Shown here in pieces: positions 51,810 through 60,025 of a stretch of DNA of 64,000 nt (position 1 is its first letter; every line of letters begins with the position of its first letter). The DNA lies in contig DIZI01000027.1 in NCBI GenBank assembly GCA_002427885.1, positions 1 to 64,000 of the forward strand, read 5' to 3'. Source of the stretch: Paludibacter sp. UBA6032. GTDB taxonomy: Bacteria; Bacteroidota; Bacteroidia; Bacteroidales; Paludibacteraceae. Made by a program: the position numbers and the translations under genes. A model generated the notes under the pieces. The model was given only the letters and a program-made list of their open reading frames with translations, searched no databases and was not told where the DNA came from.

Positions 51810-53114
51810 ATGACAATCATACAAAAGTCTATCGTCGATTCTCTTTTCTCTCAGTTTGGAGTTCCGGATATTTCTCATTTATCCATTCGTGAAGTTGGAA
51901 AACTGGTTGCTCAAATTGAAAATGAGAGCGGGGAGGAATTTATTCATATGGAGATGGGTGTTCCCGGCTTGCCTGCATTATCTGTTGCCATTGAAGCCGA
52001 AAAACAGGCTTTGGATGCAGGACTTGCAACACAATATCCGCACATCGAGGGCATCCCATCAGTAAAGACCGAGATTTCGCGTTTTGCCAAACTGTTTATG
52101 AATATTGATGTAACGCCTTTGAATTGTGTTCCTACAGTCGGGGCCATGCAGGGAAGTTTTGCTGCTTTACTTACAGCAGCCCGTACGAATCCCGAAAAAC
52201 CATTTACGCTTTTTATTGATCCGGGATTTCCTGTGAATAAATATCAATTGCAATTAATGGATGTCCCGTTCAAATCATTCGATATTCAGAACTTTCGGGG
52301 TGAAAAACTACGTGACAAGCTTGAAACATTTCTTCGGGAAGGTAATATCAGTTCGATCAGCTACTCGTCTCCAAATAATCCGACGTGGATTTGTTTTTCT
52401 GAAGATGAACTGCGAATAATTGGCGAACTGGCTACAAAATACGATGTGATTGTGTTGGAGGATTTGGCTTATTTCGGTATGGATTTCAGGCAACATTACG
52501 GAAAACCGGGCGTTCCACCTTACCAACCGACTGTGGCACATTATACCGATAATTATATTTTGTTGCTTTCAGCTTCCAAGATTTTCAGTTATGCCGGACA
52601 GCGTATCGGGATGATGATTACTTCCGAAAAGCTGAGGACACGGCATTACCCAAATTTGAGGAAGTTTTTTAGCAACGAAGTTTTGGGTCACTGCATTACT
52701 TATGGTGTGCTGTATGTAACTACGGCGGGGACTTCGCATTCTGCACAATATGCCTTAGCGGCAATGCTTAAGGCAGTGAATGATGGTATAATTGATTTCG
52801 TTGACTGTCTTCAGCCATACCGGGAGAAAGCAAAAATAATGAAAACCCTCTTTCTGAAATACGGATTTTATATCGTATATAATGACGAAGAGCGTGAACT
52901 CGCCGACGGTTTTTATTTCACGATCGCCTATCCGGGTATGACAAGCGGAGAGTTGATGAACGAATTTCTTTACTATGGAATAAGTGCCATATCGCTGGCA
53001 ATTACCGGTAGTGAAAATCCTAACGGGTTGCGTGCGTGCGTATCCTTTGTTAGAATGGATCAAATGGCAATGTTAGAAGAAAGATTGAAGGCATTTCAGC
53101 AAAATAATAGATAA
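51810..53114 (+). CDS. PLP-dependent aminotransferase, class I/II
   Basis: 434 residues. EMGVPGLPA, YPHIEGIPSVKTEISRFAKL, SSPNNPTWICFSEDEL, the aspartate in VLEDLAYFGMDFR and the Schiff-base lysine in LLSASKIFSYAGQRIGM mark a fold-type I aminotransferase. It follows paaK by 65 bp in the same direction. In this setting the likely substrates are aromatic amino acids and their 2-oxo acids, but substrate specificity cannot be read from the sequence. Confidence 0.92.
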   Translation: MTIIQKSIVDSLFSQFGVPDISHLSIREVGKLVAQIENESGEEFIHMEMGVPGLPALSVAIEAEKQALDAGLATQYPHIEGIPSVKTEISRFAKLFMNIDVTPLNCVPTVGAMQGSFAALLTAARTNPEKPFTLFIDPGFPVNKYQLQLMDVPFKSFDIQNFRGEKLRDKLETFLREGNISSISYSSPNNPTWICFSEDELRIIGELATKYDVIVLEDLAYFGMDFRQHYGKPGVPPYQPTVAHYTDNYILLLSASKIFSYAGQRIGMMITSEKLRTRHYPNLRKFFSNEVLGHCITYGVLYVTTAGTSHSAQYALAAMLKAVNDGIIDFVDCLQPYREKAKIMKTLFLKYGFYIVYNDEERELADGFYFTIAYPGMTSGELMNEFLYYGISAISLAITGSENPNGLRACVSFVRMDQMAMLEERLKAFQQNNR

Positions 53115-53134
53115 TTCTCAACAGAATTCCAACG

Positions 53135-53233
53135 TACTTGCTCATTTCATTCGTGTGATTCAGTTATTTGCTGATTGCAAATTTTTCTGATAAATATACC
53201 TGATGGTAATTCTACGAACGAAATGAGCAAGTA
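53135..53233. repeat. 20-bp inverted repeat with inner hairpin between converging genes
   Basis: TACTTGCTCATTTCATTCGT (53135-53154) pairs with ACGAACGAAATGAGCAAGTA (53214-53233), one mismatch in 20. The 59-base loop holds a smaller stem (ATTTGC/GCAAAT, 53166-53182). It fills the gap between the aminotransferase and YceI genes and may be a bidirectional transcript end or a small mobile element. Confidence 0.7.
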
Positions 53234-53249
53234 TTTTGAAGTTAAATAT

Positions 53250-53822
53250 TTAGTTCACCGGGCTAAGTTCTACATTTGCAATCAGTGTAACCTCATCGCC
53301 GGCCATTGCTGCCGGGAATTTAGTTCCTATGCCGAATTCAGACCGGCTCAAAACTCCGCTTATTGAAAAAACAACAATTTCTTTTTTATTCATTGGATTT
53401 GTTACTTTTCCTTTGAACACTGCATCCAATACGACCGGTTTGGTCACTCCGTGCATGGTCAGGTTTCCCTTCAACTTGTAATTGTTGCCTTTTCCGGGCT
53501 TGAACGAACTGCTTTTAAAAACTAATGTCGGGAATTGTTGTGCATCAAAGAAAGCATCACTCTTCAAATGTGTGTCCCGTTTTTCTTCATCGGTATTGAT
53601 GCTTGCAATTTGTGCCGTTAATTCAATGTTAGCGTCACTGAAATCCGGTTTTGATGAAATTGCTTTCACCTCAAATTGCTTAAAATCACCGGTTACTTCT
53701 GAAATCATTAAATGTGAAATACTGAATCCCAAATGCGAGTGCGCATGATCGGAAACCCATGTTTGAGAAAATGAAGCAATGGCAAAGAACGTAAGTAGTA
53801 TGGATAGACTAGCCCTTTTCAT
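53250..53822 (-). CDS. YceI-family periplasmic protein
   Basis: 190 residues, signal peptide (MKRASLSILLTFFAIASFSQ). The mature lipocalin-like barrel has the YceI pattern: WVSDHAHSHLGFSISHLMISEVTGDFKQFE, SDAFFDAQQFPTLVFKSSSF, GNLTMHGVTKPVVLDA, GVLSRSEFGIG. The family binds isoprenoid-like or other hydrophobic molecules. It stands alone. The 301 bp upstream (53823-54123) contain no gene or structure I can name. Confidence 0.94.
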   Translation of the reverse strand: MKRASLSILLTFFAIASFSQTWVSDHAHSHLGFSISHLMISEVTGDFKQFEVKAISSKPDFSDANIELTAQIASINTDEEKRDTHLKSDAFFDAQQFPTLVFKSSSFKPGKGNNYKLKGNLTMHGVTKPVVLDAVFKGKVTNPMNKKEIVVFSISGVLSRSEFGIGTKFPAAMAGDEVTLIANVELSPVN

Positions 53823-54123
53823 AAATTTGTTTTTTAATTTGTTGAAGTTTTATATTGATAAATGTTTAATTTTTGAAACAGTTAAATCGATTATTTGTTC
53901 TTTCCTTTTTCATATTTTTATCATTATACAAGTTAATGCCTGTGATGTTAAGATGAATGAAAATCAGGTTGTTGCTAATTAAAATTGAATTATTGAGAAA
54001 AGCTAGCTTAAGTATTGTTTGTTTATTTCAACAAATTATGGATATTTATTTGGAGCTATACTTGTCGAAGAGGTTCTGTTGGGGAGGACTGCGTATGCAA
54101 AATACCTGAGATCTGACGTAGCA

Positions 54124-55386
54124 TTAATTTCCGGGTTGATAATCGGTTGGAATGGTGGCGCCGGCTTTTTTTCTCGACAGCCTTCCGCCAAACATAATAT
54201 TATTATCGGGGATTGAACCGTTCGATCTGATTATACAGGTATCGCTAAGAAAATGCAGGCTGGTAGGATTCTTTTTAAATTCATAGTGATCTTGCCAGAA
54301 CCCTGCAACGGAAGAAAAATCAAACTTTTTGGAGTTTGTAAGATCGATGGGTTTATTCGTGTAATTATAAAAATCATAAATATATAAGGTTTTACCTTTT
54401 TGTCCGATTATTTTTACCTGGTCTTCATCTTTATAAGTTATCAGTTCATTGATGTCTACAAATCGTCTTCTGTAAAAATCTGTCGAAACGGTTGAATCGG
54501 TTGAATCGGTTGAATGTTCGGTATTATATTCAATTAACAAATAGCCATTCTGTCTTAACTCATTCCGGTAAAACATTAGACAAAAATGGTCCCTTGATTC
54601 ATAATATGCATCAAGTCTGTTTTTTTTATATTGTCGTTCCATCCGTTTGCTGACTGAATCGTAAGGAATCAAATAATAATAGCCCAGATATTCGCTGATG
54701 GAATTCACCTTGTTTCTCAATAAATAGAAACTGACTAAATCGACATATAATTTATACCCAAGCGAAGGTAAATCGATAATTAATGGAGCCTTTGCACTTA
54801 CTGAAAGTACTGTATATATTTTGAACCGGTTTGAGCTGTCATTTGTTTCAATCTGATATTTTTTTCCCAATTTCAATCGATTGGAATCTTTTTCCAATTT
54901 TAAAGTATCATTATCGTTATTAAACACAAGCACCGAATCATTCATCAGTTTTGCCTTTTTACCCCATTCATCCGTACCCAGAAAAAAAGTATTAAATAAT
55001 TCTACATTTATTGCCCGCCTATCCAAACCTGTAATCTTAACTTCTGACAGTTGTATGGATTTTAATTTTAAGAATATGGTCAATTTATCTTTTTTCGGGT
55101 TGTCAAGATTCAATACTTGCAGTTCATAACCAACCTGACGCACCATAAGTTGGCATGGATATGATACATCTTTCAATTCAAATAATCCATTTGAATCGGT
55201 TGAAGTTCCTTTGGTGGTTCCATTGATATATACAGTTGCATCAGAAACCGGACTTTCATTCTCCATATTCAACACAAGCCCTTTCACAGAATTCTGTCCG
55301 TTTACAAAAGTATTCAGACAAAAAAGCATGACAAGTGTTAGACTTGAAATTGAAAACCTGAATTTCTGCTGACTTGTATACATCAA
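54124..55386 (-). CDS. Carboxypeptidase-regulatory-domain protein, otherwise unknown
   Basis: 420 residues with a signal peptide (cleavage near FVNGQ). Residues about 32-112 are a carboxypeptidase regulatory-like beta-sandwich (SVKGLVLNMENESPVSDATVYINGTTKGTSTDSNGLFEL). The remaining 300 residues match no family I know. A 9-bp unit CGGTTGAAT occurs three times in tandem at 54489-54515 and encodes a Ser/Thr/Asp repeat (TDSTDSTVSTD), so its length may vary in frame between strains. Read in the same direction as the DUF5686 gene at 55503 but separated by hairpins. Confidence 0.7.
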   Translation of the reverse strand: MMYTSQQKFRFSISSLTLVMLFCLNTFVNGQNSVKGLVLNMENESPVSDATVYINGTTKGTSTDSNGLFELKDVSYPCQLMVRQVGYELQVLNLDNPKKDKLTIFLKLKSIQLSEVKITGLDRRAINVELFNTFFLGTDEWGKKAKLMNDSVLVFNNDNDTLKLEKDSNRLKLGKKYQIETNDSSNRFKIYTVLSVSAKAPLIIDLPSLGYKLYVDLVSFYLLRNKVNSISEYLGYYYLIPYDSVSKRMERQYKKNRLDAYYESRDHFCLMFYRNELRQNGYLLIEYNTEHSTDSTDSTVSTDFYRRRFVDINELITYKDEDQVKIIGQKGKTLYIYDFYNYTNKPIDLTNSKKFDFSSVAGFWQDHYEFKKNPTSLHFLSDTCIIRSNGSIPDNNIMFGGRLSRKKAGATIPTDYQPGN

Positions 55387-55447
55387 ATCTCAAGTTAATA
55401 ATGGGTTCTGATTATTTTCGTCATAAAATTACATATTCCATTTTGTG

Positions 55448-55479
55448 TTTGCAAAAAAAAACTTAACTTTTTTTGCAAA
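55448..55479 (-). terminator. Nested hairpins after the DUF5686 gene
   Basis: TTTGCAAAAAAA (55448-55459) and TTTTTTTGCAAA (55468-55479) form a 12-bp A/T-rich stem. Further arms CTGATTATTTT (55408-55418) and AAAATAATCAG (55477-55487) overlap it and offer an alternative pairing. The stem with its T-run on the minus strand should stop transcription of the gene at 55503. Confidence 0.6.
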
Positions 55480-55502
55480 ATAATCAGGGACTTAATATTT
55501 TA

Positions 55503-58118
55503 TTATTTCTCAATTTCGGGAAACAATGAAATACTGATCTTTATTCCCGCATTTTTGAAATCTAATCCATTAAAAGAGCTGAATACACCAATTCGACCCA
55601 GATTATCCACACCAATGGAATATCCGATCTCAGTATAGGGTTTTTCGTTTTGCATTGTCCAGAGTGTATGCGCGTGCAGTGCTTCGTCGAAACCGTAAGT
55701 TTGCAAAAATCCGATACGTTTCAATAGTAAATACTCTGAAGTCCAGTTCAGCTGCATTTCCAACCAACGGTTGTTACTGTACGTGTAGTTTTCCAATAAA
55801 TTAAACCCATCATCGAACGTGCGGTTACTGATAAAAAGTGGTGAGGTTGTAAAATAATTGAAATCGGGAGCATATAATTTTTGTTTTGTCATAAAAGCAC
55901 CGAAAGCAAACCGGTAAATAAATTTATCAAATTCTGTGGGTGTTAGTTTTTGATGTACGGACAGTTCAATTTTATCGTAAGCACTTTGTTCGTTTACCTT
56001 AAAAAGAGGAATTGCTTTTTTATAATCGAGAGTAAAAGTTGGATAATCGGAGCTAACGTATTCCTTTTTGTTATCCTTTATCTTGTATTTATAAAAAGGT
56101 GTGTATTCAAGCTTTAACCGGACAGTAGTAGCGGAATGTGTTGGAAAAGCATCAATGTAAGTCTGATCGGGATAATTGGATTGCGGAATCTTTCCAAAGA
56201 AATGGTAATTAGTATTATTTTCCAATAACTGACGATTCTCACAGGCAGCTCCTGTCATAAGACGCAATCCATTTAAAATGTCAACCTGATTTTCGACAGA
56301 CAAGTATTTTTTTTGATAAAAGCGAACGACATTATCGCCAAAGAAAAGTGAAGAAATTGAATTGAATAAACGGAATGTTCCGTTATTACTTTGTATATCT
56401 TCGCTTATATTTCCCATTGACAGCCGTAAGTACCCATGATACATGGGAGAATATTTATATACACCGTCTACATTCCAAACTACTGTTTTCCTGGCTGTGG
56501 TAAAATAAGCAGCCGGTGAAATGGTCAAACTGTTTGTTTTACTTGTACTCATGGATAATGTCAGTTTTTGTCCCAACCATGCACCGTCGACAAAATTGTA
56601 TTCTTTTAAAACGCCACTTAATAACCCACCATAGAACAATTTTGATGATGTTCCCATAGCGAAATTTCCTCCCAACAACCATTTCCACGATTTTTTGGAA
56701 CTACTCCCCAAAGAAATTGTTATGGAATTATTCGTCGTATTCACTGATTTAGAGGGTGGTAAAGTATCTTTTTGCCGGAAACTTTCGGCTTCATCCGTCA
56801 ATAAGGGCACTTTCCGTATTGTTTCCCAGAAGATAGAATCGCGCTGTGTTGCCATCGAATCTATTTCCAACGTGACTTTTGGAATATCCTTGATTTCTAG
56901 TGCTTCTTTTTGTTCTTTTAATTCTTTGGGTTCGGAAGCCAGGGTCATTAAGCGGGATAATTTGATTGCTTCTCTGGTCGTTATCTTATCTTTTTCCGAT
57001 AATTCTACGATCTTATCCAATGTCTTCTGTCGTTTTGCAGAGGCAGGAATTGTGGTTTTTGTAGTGTTCGAATTGACATTTATTTCAGCAAAGGATTTAT
57101 TTAATTTTATTGCATTGTATTTTACAGAAGAATATAATCTCGCATATCCTTTTACACCCATGGTTTCGATATCGGTATAAGTTTCATAGGTAATAGGCAT
57201 AAAAACCGTTGGTCTTATTTCCTGGTAATTTATTTTTGAACGGGTAGTGGTGCCCATTTCGGTAGATGATAAATCGAGAGAAAATATACTCCAATTCCCT
57301 TCAAGGATGTATAAATAGCCCGAAAAAAGTCTTTCATTTTTTAATTTAGGAAGTATTTTTATTTTATTAACCAGTTGATTTTCGTTTTCAAATGTGGCAT
57401 CCAGTTTGAACCGGTAATACTGAAATGCCTGTGGTGATAATGGAGAGATTTTATCCATAAATTCCGCATCATAAATATTTGAAGTCGGTACCCTGACTCC
57501 ACCTTTTGGTTCCATTTCTTTTGGAATTGAACTTTTATAGGCTATTACTTTTTGAATATATTTAGACGGAGATTGATAGCTGATTTCATTTTTTGATTCC
57601 AATACCAGTAGTTTTCCGATAAGCGATTTTAACTTATTGTCAGTGATCATTGCCTTTATCAATGTCGGTATTTTTTCAATCTTGGCACTTCCCTTCAAAT
57701 AGTTTTCGGACTTGAATTCATTTACCTGGTATAAATGAAACGGAGCCCGGGCAATGGCATGCCGCATGATACGGTAGGCAGGATCTTCTTTGGTTGGAGT
57801 AACAATTACTTCTTTTAATGCCAGCGTTTTTCTGACAAGATTAACCTGAAAATCAGTTTCTGATGATTGAACGGTTATCGTTTTTGTTTGCGGCTCGTAT
57901 CCCAAAGAACGGATTTCGCAAATGTAAGTGCCTGCATTCAACCGGGTCTGAAATTTACCTTGCTCATCAGTCACGATTCCCAATGTAATTTCGTGAATAT
58001 ATACGGTGGCAAAGGGAACAGGTTCACCGTCTTTGCTTAAAACCTGTCCTTTTAAAATTTGTGCAGAAGAAACGAAACTACAGATAATGGAAAGCAGGAT
58101 AAATACAATTCGGAGCAT
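55503..58118 (-). CDS. DUF5686/carboxypeptidase-regulatory-domain outer-membrane protein (second copy)
   Basis: 871 residues, signal peptide (MLRIVFILLSIICSFVSSAQ). Residues about 22-105 are a carboxypeptidase regulatory-like domain (LKGQVLSKDGEPVPFATVYIHEITLGIVTDEQGKF). The rest matches the same DUF5686 plan as the gene at 3095-5635, with a C-terminal stretch rich in aromatic beta-strands ending in FKNAGIKISISLFPEIEK. The two proteins are clearly diverged, so this is an old family pair and not a recent duplication. The function is unknown. A -7 box is at 58153-58160. Confidence 0.85.
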   Translation of the reverse strand: MLRIVFILLSIICSFVSSAQILKGQVLSKDGEPVPFATVYIHEITLGIVTDEQGKFQTRLNAGTYICEIRSLGYEPQTKTITVQSSETDFQVNLVRKTLALKEVIVTPTKEDPAYRIMRHAIARAPFHLYQVNEFKSENYLKGSAKIEKIPTLIKAMITDNKLKSLIGKLLVLESKNEISYQSPSKYIQKVIAYKSSIPKEMEPKGGVRVPTSNIYDAEFMDKISPLSPQAFQYYRFKLDATFENENQLVNKIKILPKLKNERLFSGYLYILEGNWSIFSLDLSSTEMGTTTRSKINYQEIRPTVFMPITYETYTDIETMGVKGYARLYSSVKYNAIKLNKSFAEINVNSNTTKTTIPASAKRQKTLDKIVELSEKDKITTREAIKLSRLMTLASEPKELKEQKEALEIKDIPKVTLEIDSMATQRDSIFWETIRKVPLLTDEAESFRQKDTLPPSKSVNTTNNSITISLGSSSKKSWKWLLGGNFAMGTSSKLFYGGLLSGVLKEYNFVDGAWLGQKLTLSMSTSKTNSLTISPAAYFTTARKTVVWNVDGVYKYSPMYHGYLRLSMGNISEDIQSNNGTFRLFNSISSLFFGDNVVRFYQKKYLSVENQVDILNGLRLMTGAACENRQLLENNTNYHFFGKIPQSNYPDQTYIDAFPTHSATTVRLKLEYTPFYKYKIKDNKKEYVSSDYPTFTLDYKKAIPLFKVNEQSAYDKIELSVHQKLTPTEFDKFIYRFAFGAFMTKQKLYAPDFNYFTTSPLFISNRTFDDGFNLLENYTYSNNRWLEMQLNWTSEYLLLKRIGFLQTYGFDEALHAHTLWTMQNEKPYTEIGYSIGVDNLGRIGVFSSFNGLDFKNAGIKISISLFPEIEK

Positions 58119-58152
58119 ATCGGCTTACTGGATATAGTTAATGTTAATATTA

Positions 58153-58160
58153 CAAATATA
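58153..58160 (-). promoter_or_regulatory. Probable -7 box of the DUF5686 gene
   Basis: TATATTTG on the minus strand, 35 bp before the start codon; no clear -33 TTTG. Confidence 0.4.
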
Positions 58161-58357
58161 TTGATAATTAATAGAATGTATTCAATATTAAAGAGAAAAT
58201 AAATATAATTTAACTACTCTGGCAGTTGCAGGAATTTCTGTTTTTTTCATTTTGAGAATTTCTCATTTTAAGTGAGTTGTTGTATTCTTATTTTTCCTTA
58301 TTTATGGACTAAAATCAAAACCAGAATAAAAAAAGAGAATATCAGATTTTTTAAAAA

Positions 58358-58390
58358 TTTGGGTATTTGAATTTTAAATTTGTAAATTTG
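58358..58390 (+). promoter_or_regulatory. Promoter of the unknown gene at 58411
   Basis: TTTG (58358-58361), 21-bp spacer, TAAATTTG (58383-58390). The predicted leader is very short, about 14 nt. Confidence 0.55.
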
Positions 58391-58410
58391 TACTTTCAAT
58401 AAAACTGTAA

Positions 58411-58953
58411 ATGACGAAAATAAAAATACTTTTGACAGGAGTTGCAGCCGAGCTGGTACTCGGGACCTATATGCCGAAAGATGCTACCATTTTCAATAAT
58501 TGGGAGGAGTTTTATCATTTCAACAATTTGATTCATGAATCACAACTTTTGATGGAGCATATCACTGAGATTAAAATTCAACAGGACGAAGAAGTTATTT
58601 TTACAGGGAAAATCCCGGCTACAAATATCGTTGCTCAAAAAAGTAGTTCTCCTGTTTTGGTTCAACAAGCGTTGTATCTTCGAACCGAATGTGCCGAACA
58701 GGCCGTTTATCGGTGCGAGTTTGAAGCTGAAAATTTTGAAAAGAAAAATTTGTTTTTTGAAACACAGGATTACGGTTTTCTTTTCAAAGTGGGGAGTTCC
58801 TTTCTGGCTAAAGTAATCTATAAAGGCACGGAATTAGAACCTGAATGGATAAGTGGAAAACCTGTTGGAAATATTTGTGTACTTTGTCGGAATGCGAATG
58901 GTTATCTTGTACCAATATACGATGCAATCAATAGACTGACAACAAATAAATAA
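58411..58953 (+). CDS. Protein of unknown function
   Basis: 180 residues, no signal peptide and no membrane segment, so probably cytoplasmic. I recognise no family. The composition is ordinary and acidic, with predicted beta-rich parts (ITEIKIQQDEEVIFTGKIP; YRCEFEAENFEKKNLFFE) and three cysteines in its second half. It has its own promoter and ordinary codon usage, so it is likely to be real. The next gene, the MarR-like regulator, begins 219 bp further on; there is no sign of co-transcription. Confidence 0.75.
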   Translation: MTKIKILLTGVAAELVLGTYMPKDATIFNNWEEFYHFNNLIHESQLLMEHITEIKIQQDEEVIFTGKIPATNIVAQKSSSPVLVQQALYLRTECAEQAVYRCEFEAENFEKKNLFFETQDYGFLFKVGSSFLAKVIYKGTELEPEWISGKPVGNICVLCRNANGYLVPIYDAINRLTTNK

Positions 58954-59172
58954 TCAGTAATTTACTGAAAATGTTTTTTTCAATTTATCAATCTTGAAAA
59001 ACCATTTCCTCATTTTTTTGTTTTGAAAGTTGCAGACTATTCATTTGAAAAAACAGCTAAGCTATTATGATTTAATTAAAAAAAGAGCTTGTTTTATCCT
59101 TTAAAATAATGACTATGACCAGTTGGTTGGCTGGATAAGAAACGTAAAATGCACTTTAATTAAAACGAACAC

Positions 59173-59829
59173 ATGAAAACAAGGGATATATTAATTGAAT
59201 TGATTCAGAATTTACATCAATTTGAAAGTGAGTCTGTTGATTCTGATGTAGACTTAAATATGACCGATTTTTTAGGTTATTTAAACAGCCATCATCGTCC
59301 TGTTAATATAAAGGTTAAAAACATTGCTGGGGAATTAGAAAATGAAAACATTCAACAGCAAGATGATTCTAACACCGACATTTCAATTCTCATTGTTTTA
59401 TTATTCCGGTATGCAAAATCTTATATTCGTAAAGCCTTAAAATCCAGTTTGATAAAATCGGCCGATGAGTTTTCATTCCTGATTACTTTAATTACATTCG
59501 ACAACTTAACAAAAACCGAATTAATACACAAACAAGTGATGGAAAAAACGTCCGGAACTGAAATTATTAACCGTTTACTAAAACTTGGTTTAATCTCACA
59601 ATTTAATGATGTTGTAGATAAACGAAGTGTACGCATAAAAATTACTGAAGCAGGCAGGGAACAATTATTTCAGATTTTACCTCAAATGCGTTTGGTTTCT
59701 CAAATTGTAGCTGGCAATCTTACAGACGGAGAAAAACTTTCATTGGCCTATATGCTCAGAAAATTGGATAGCTTTCATAATGATATTTATAAAAATAAAA
59801 AGGATTTGGAACTGACAGATATACTTTGA
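59173..59829 (+). CDS. MarR-like winged-helix regulator
   Basis: 218 residues. Residues about 95-195 show the winged-helix plan of MarR proteins (SADEFSFLITLITFDNLTKTELIHKQVMEKTSGTEIINRLLKLGLI, then the wing VVDKRSVRIKITEAGREQLF). The N-terminal 60 residues are unusual for the family and include a polar acidic stretch (LENENIQQQDDSNTD). It lies 196 bp before a TonB-dependent receptor read in the same direction and may regulate it. The ligand is unknown. Confidence 0.8.
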   Translation: MKTRDILIELIQNLHQFESESVDSDVDLNMTDFLGYLNSHHRPVNIKVKNIAGELENENIQQQDDSNTDISILIVLLFRYAKSYIRKALKSSLIKSADEFSFLITLITFDNLTKTELIHKQVMEKTSGTEIINRLLKLGLISQFNDVVDKRSVRIKITEAGREQLFQILPQMRLVSQIVAGNLTDGEKLSLAYMLRKLDSFHNDIYKNKKDLELTDIL

Positions 59830-60025
59830 TTTTTGATAAATAATGACTTGAATTTTATAAGAAATTTCAAACATCATGTTTTTTTACGATCAATACGACA
59901 ATAAGCTAAACTATGATGAAATATATTAGTTTCAAAAAAATATTTTTCAGGTAAATTAGAACAAAAACATATCAAATATGTTATAGATAGAACAAAAACA
60001 AACTAATTAATAATTTTAGAGATTT

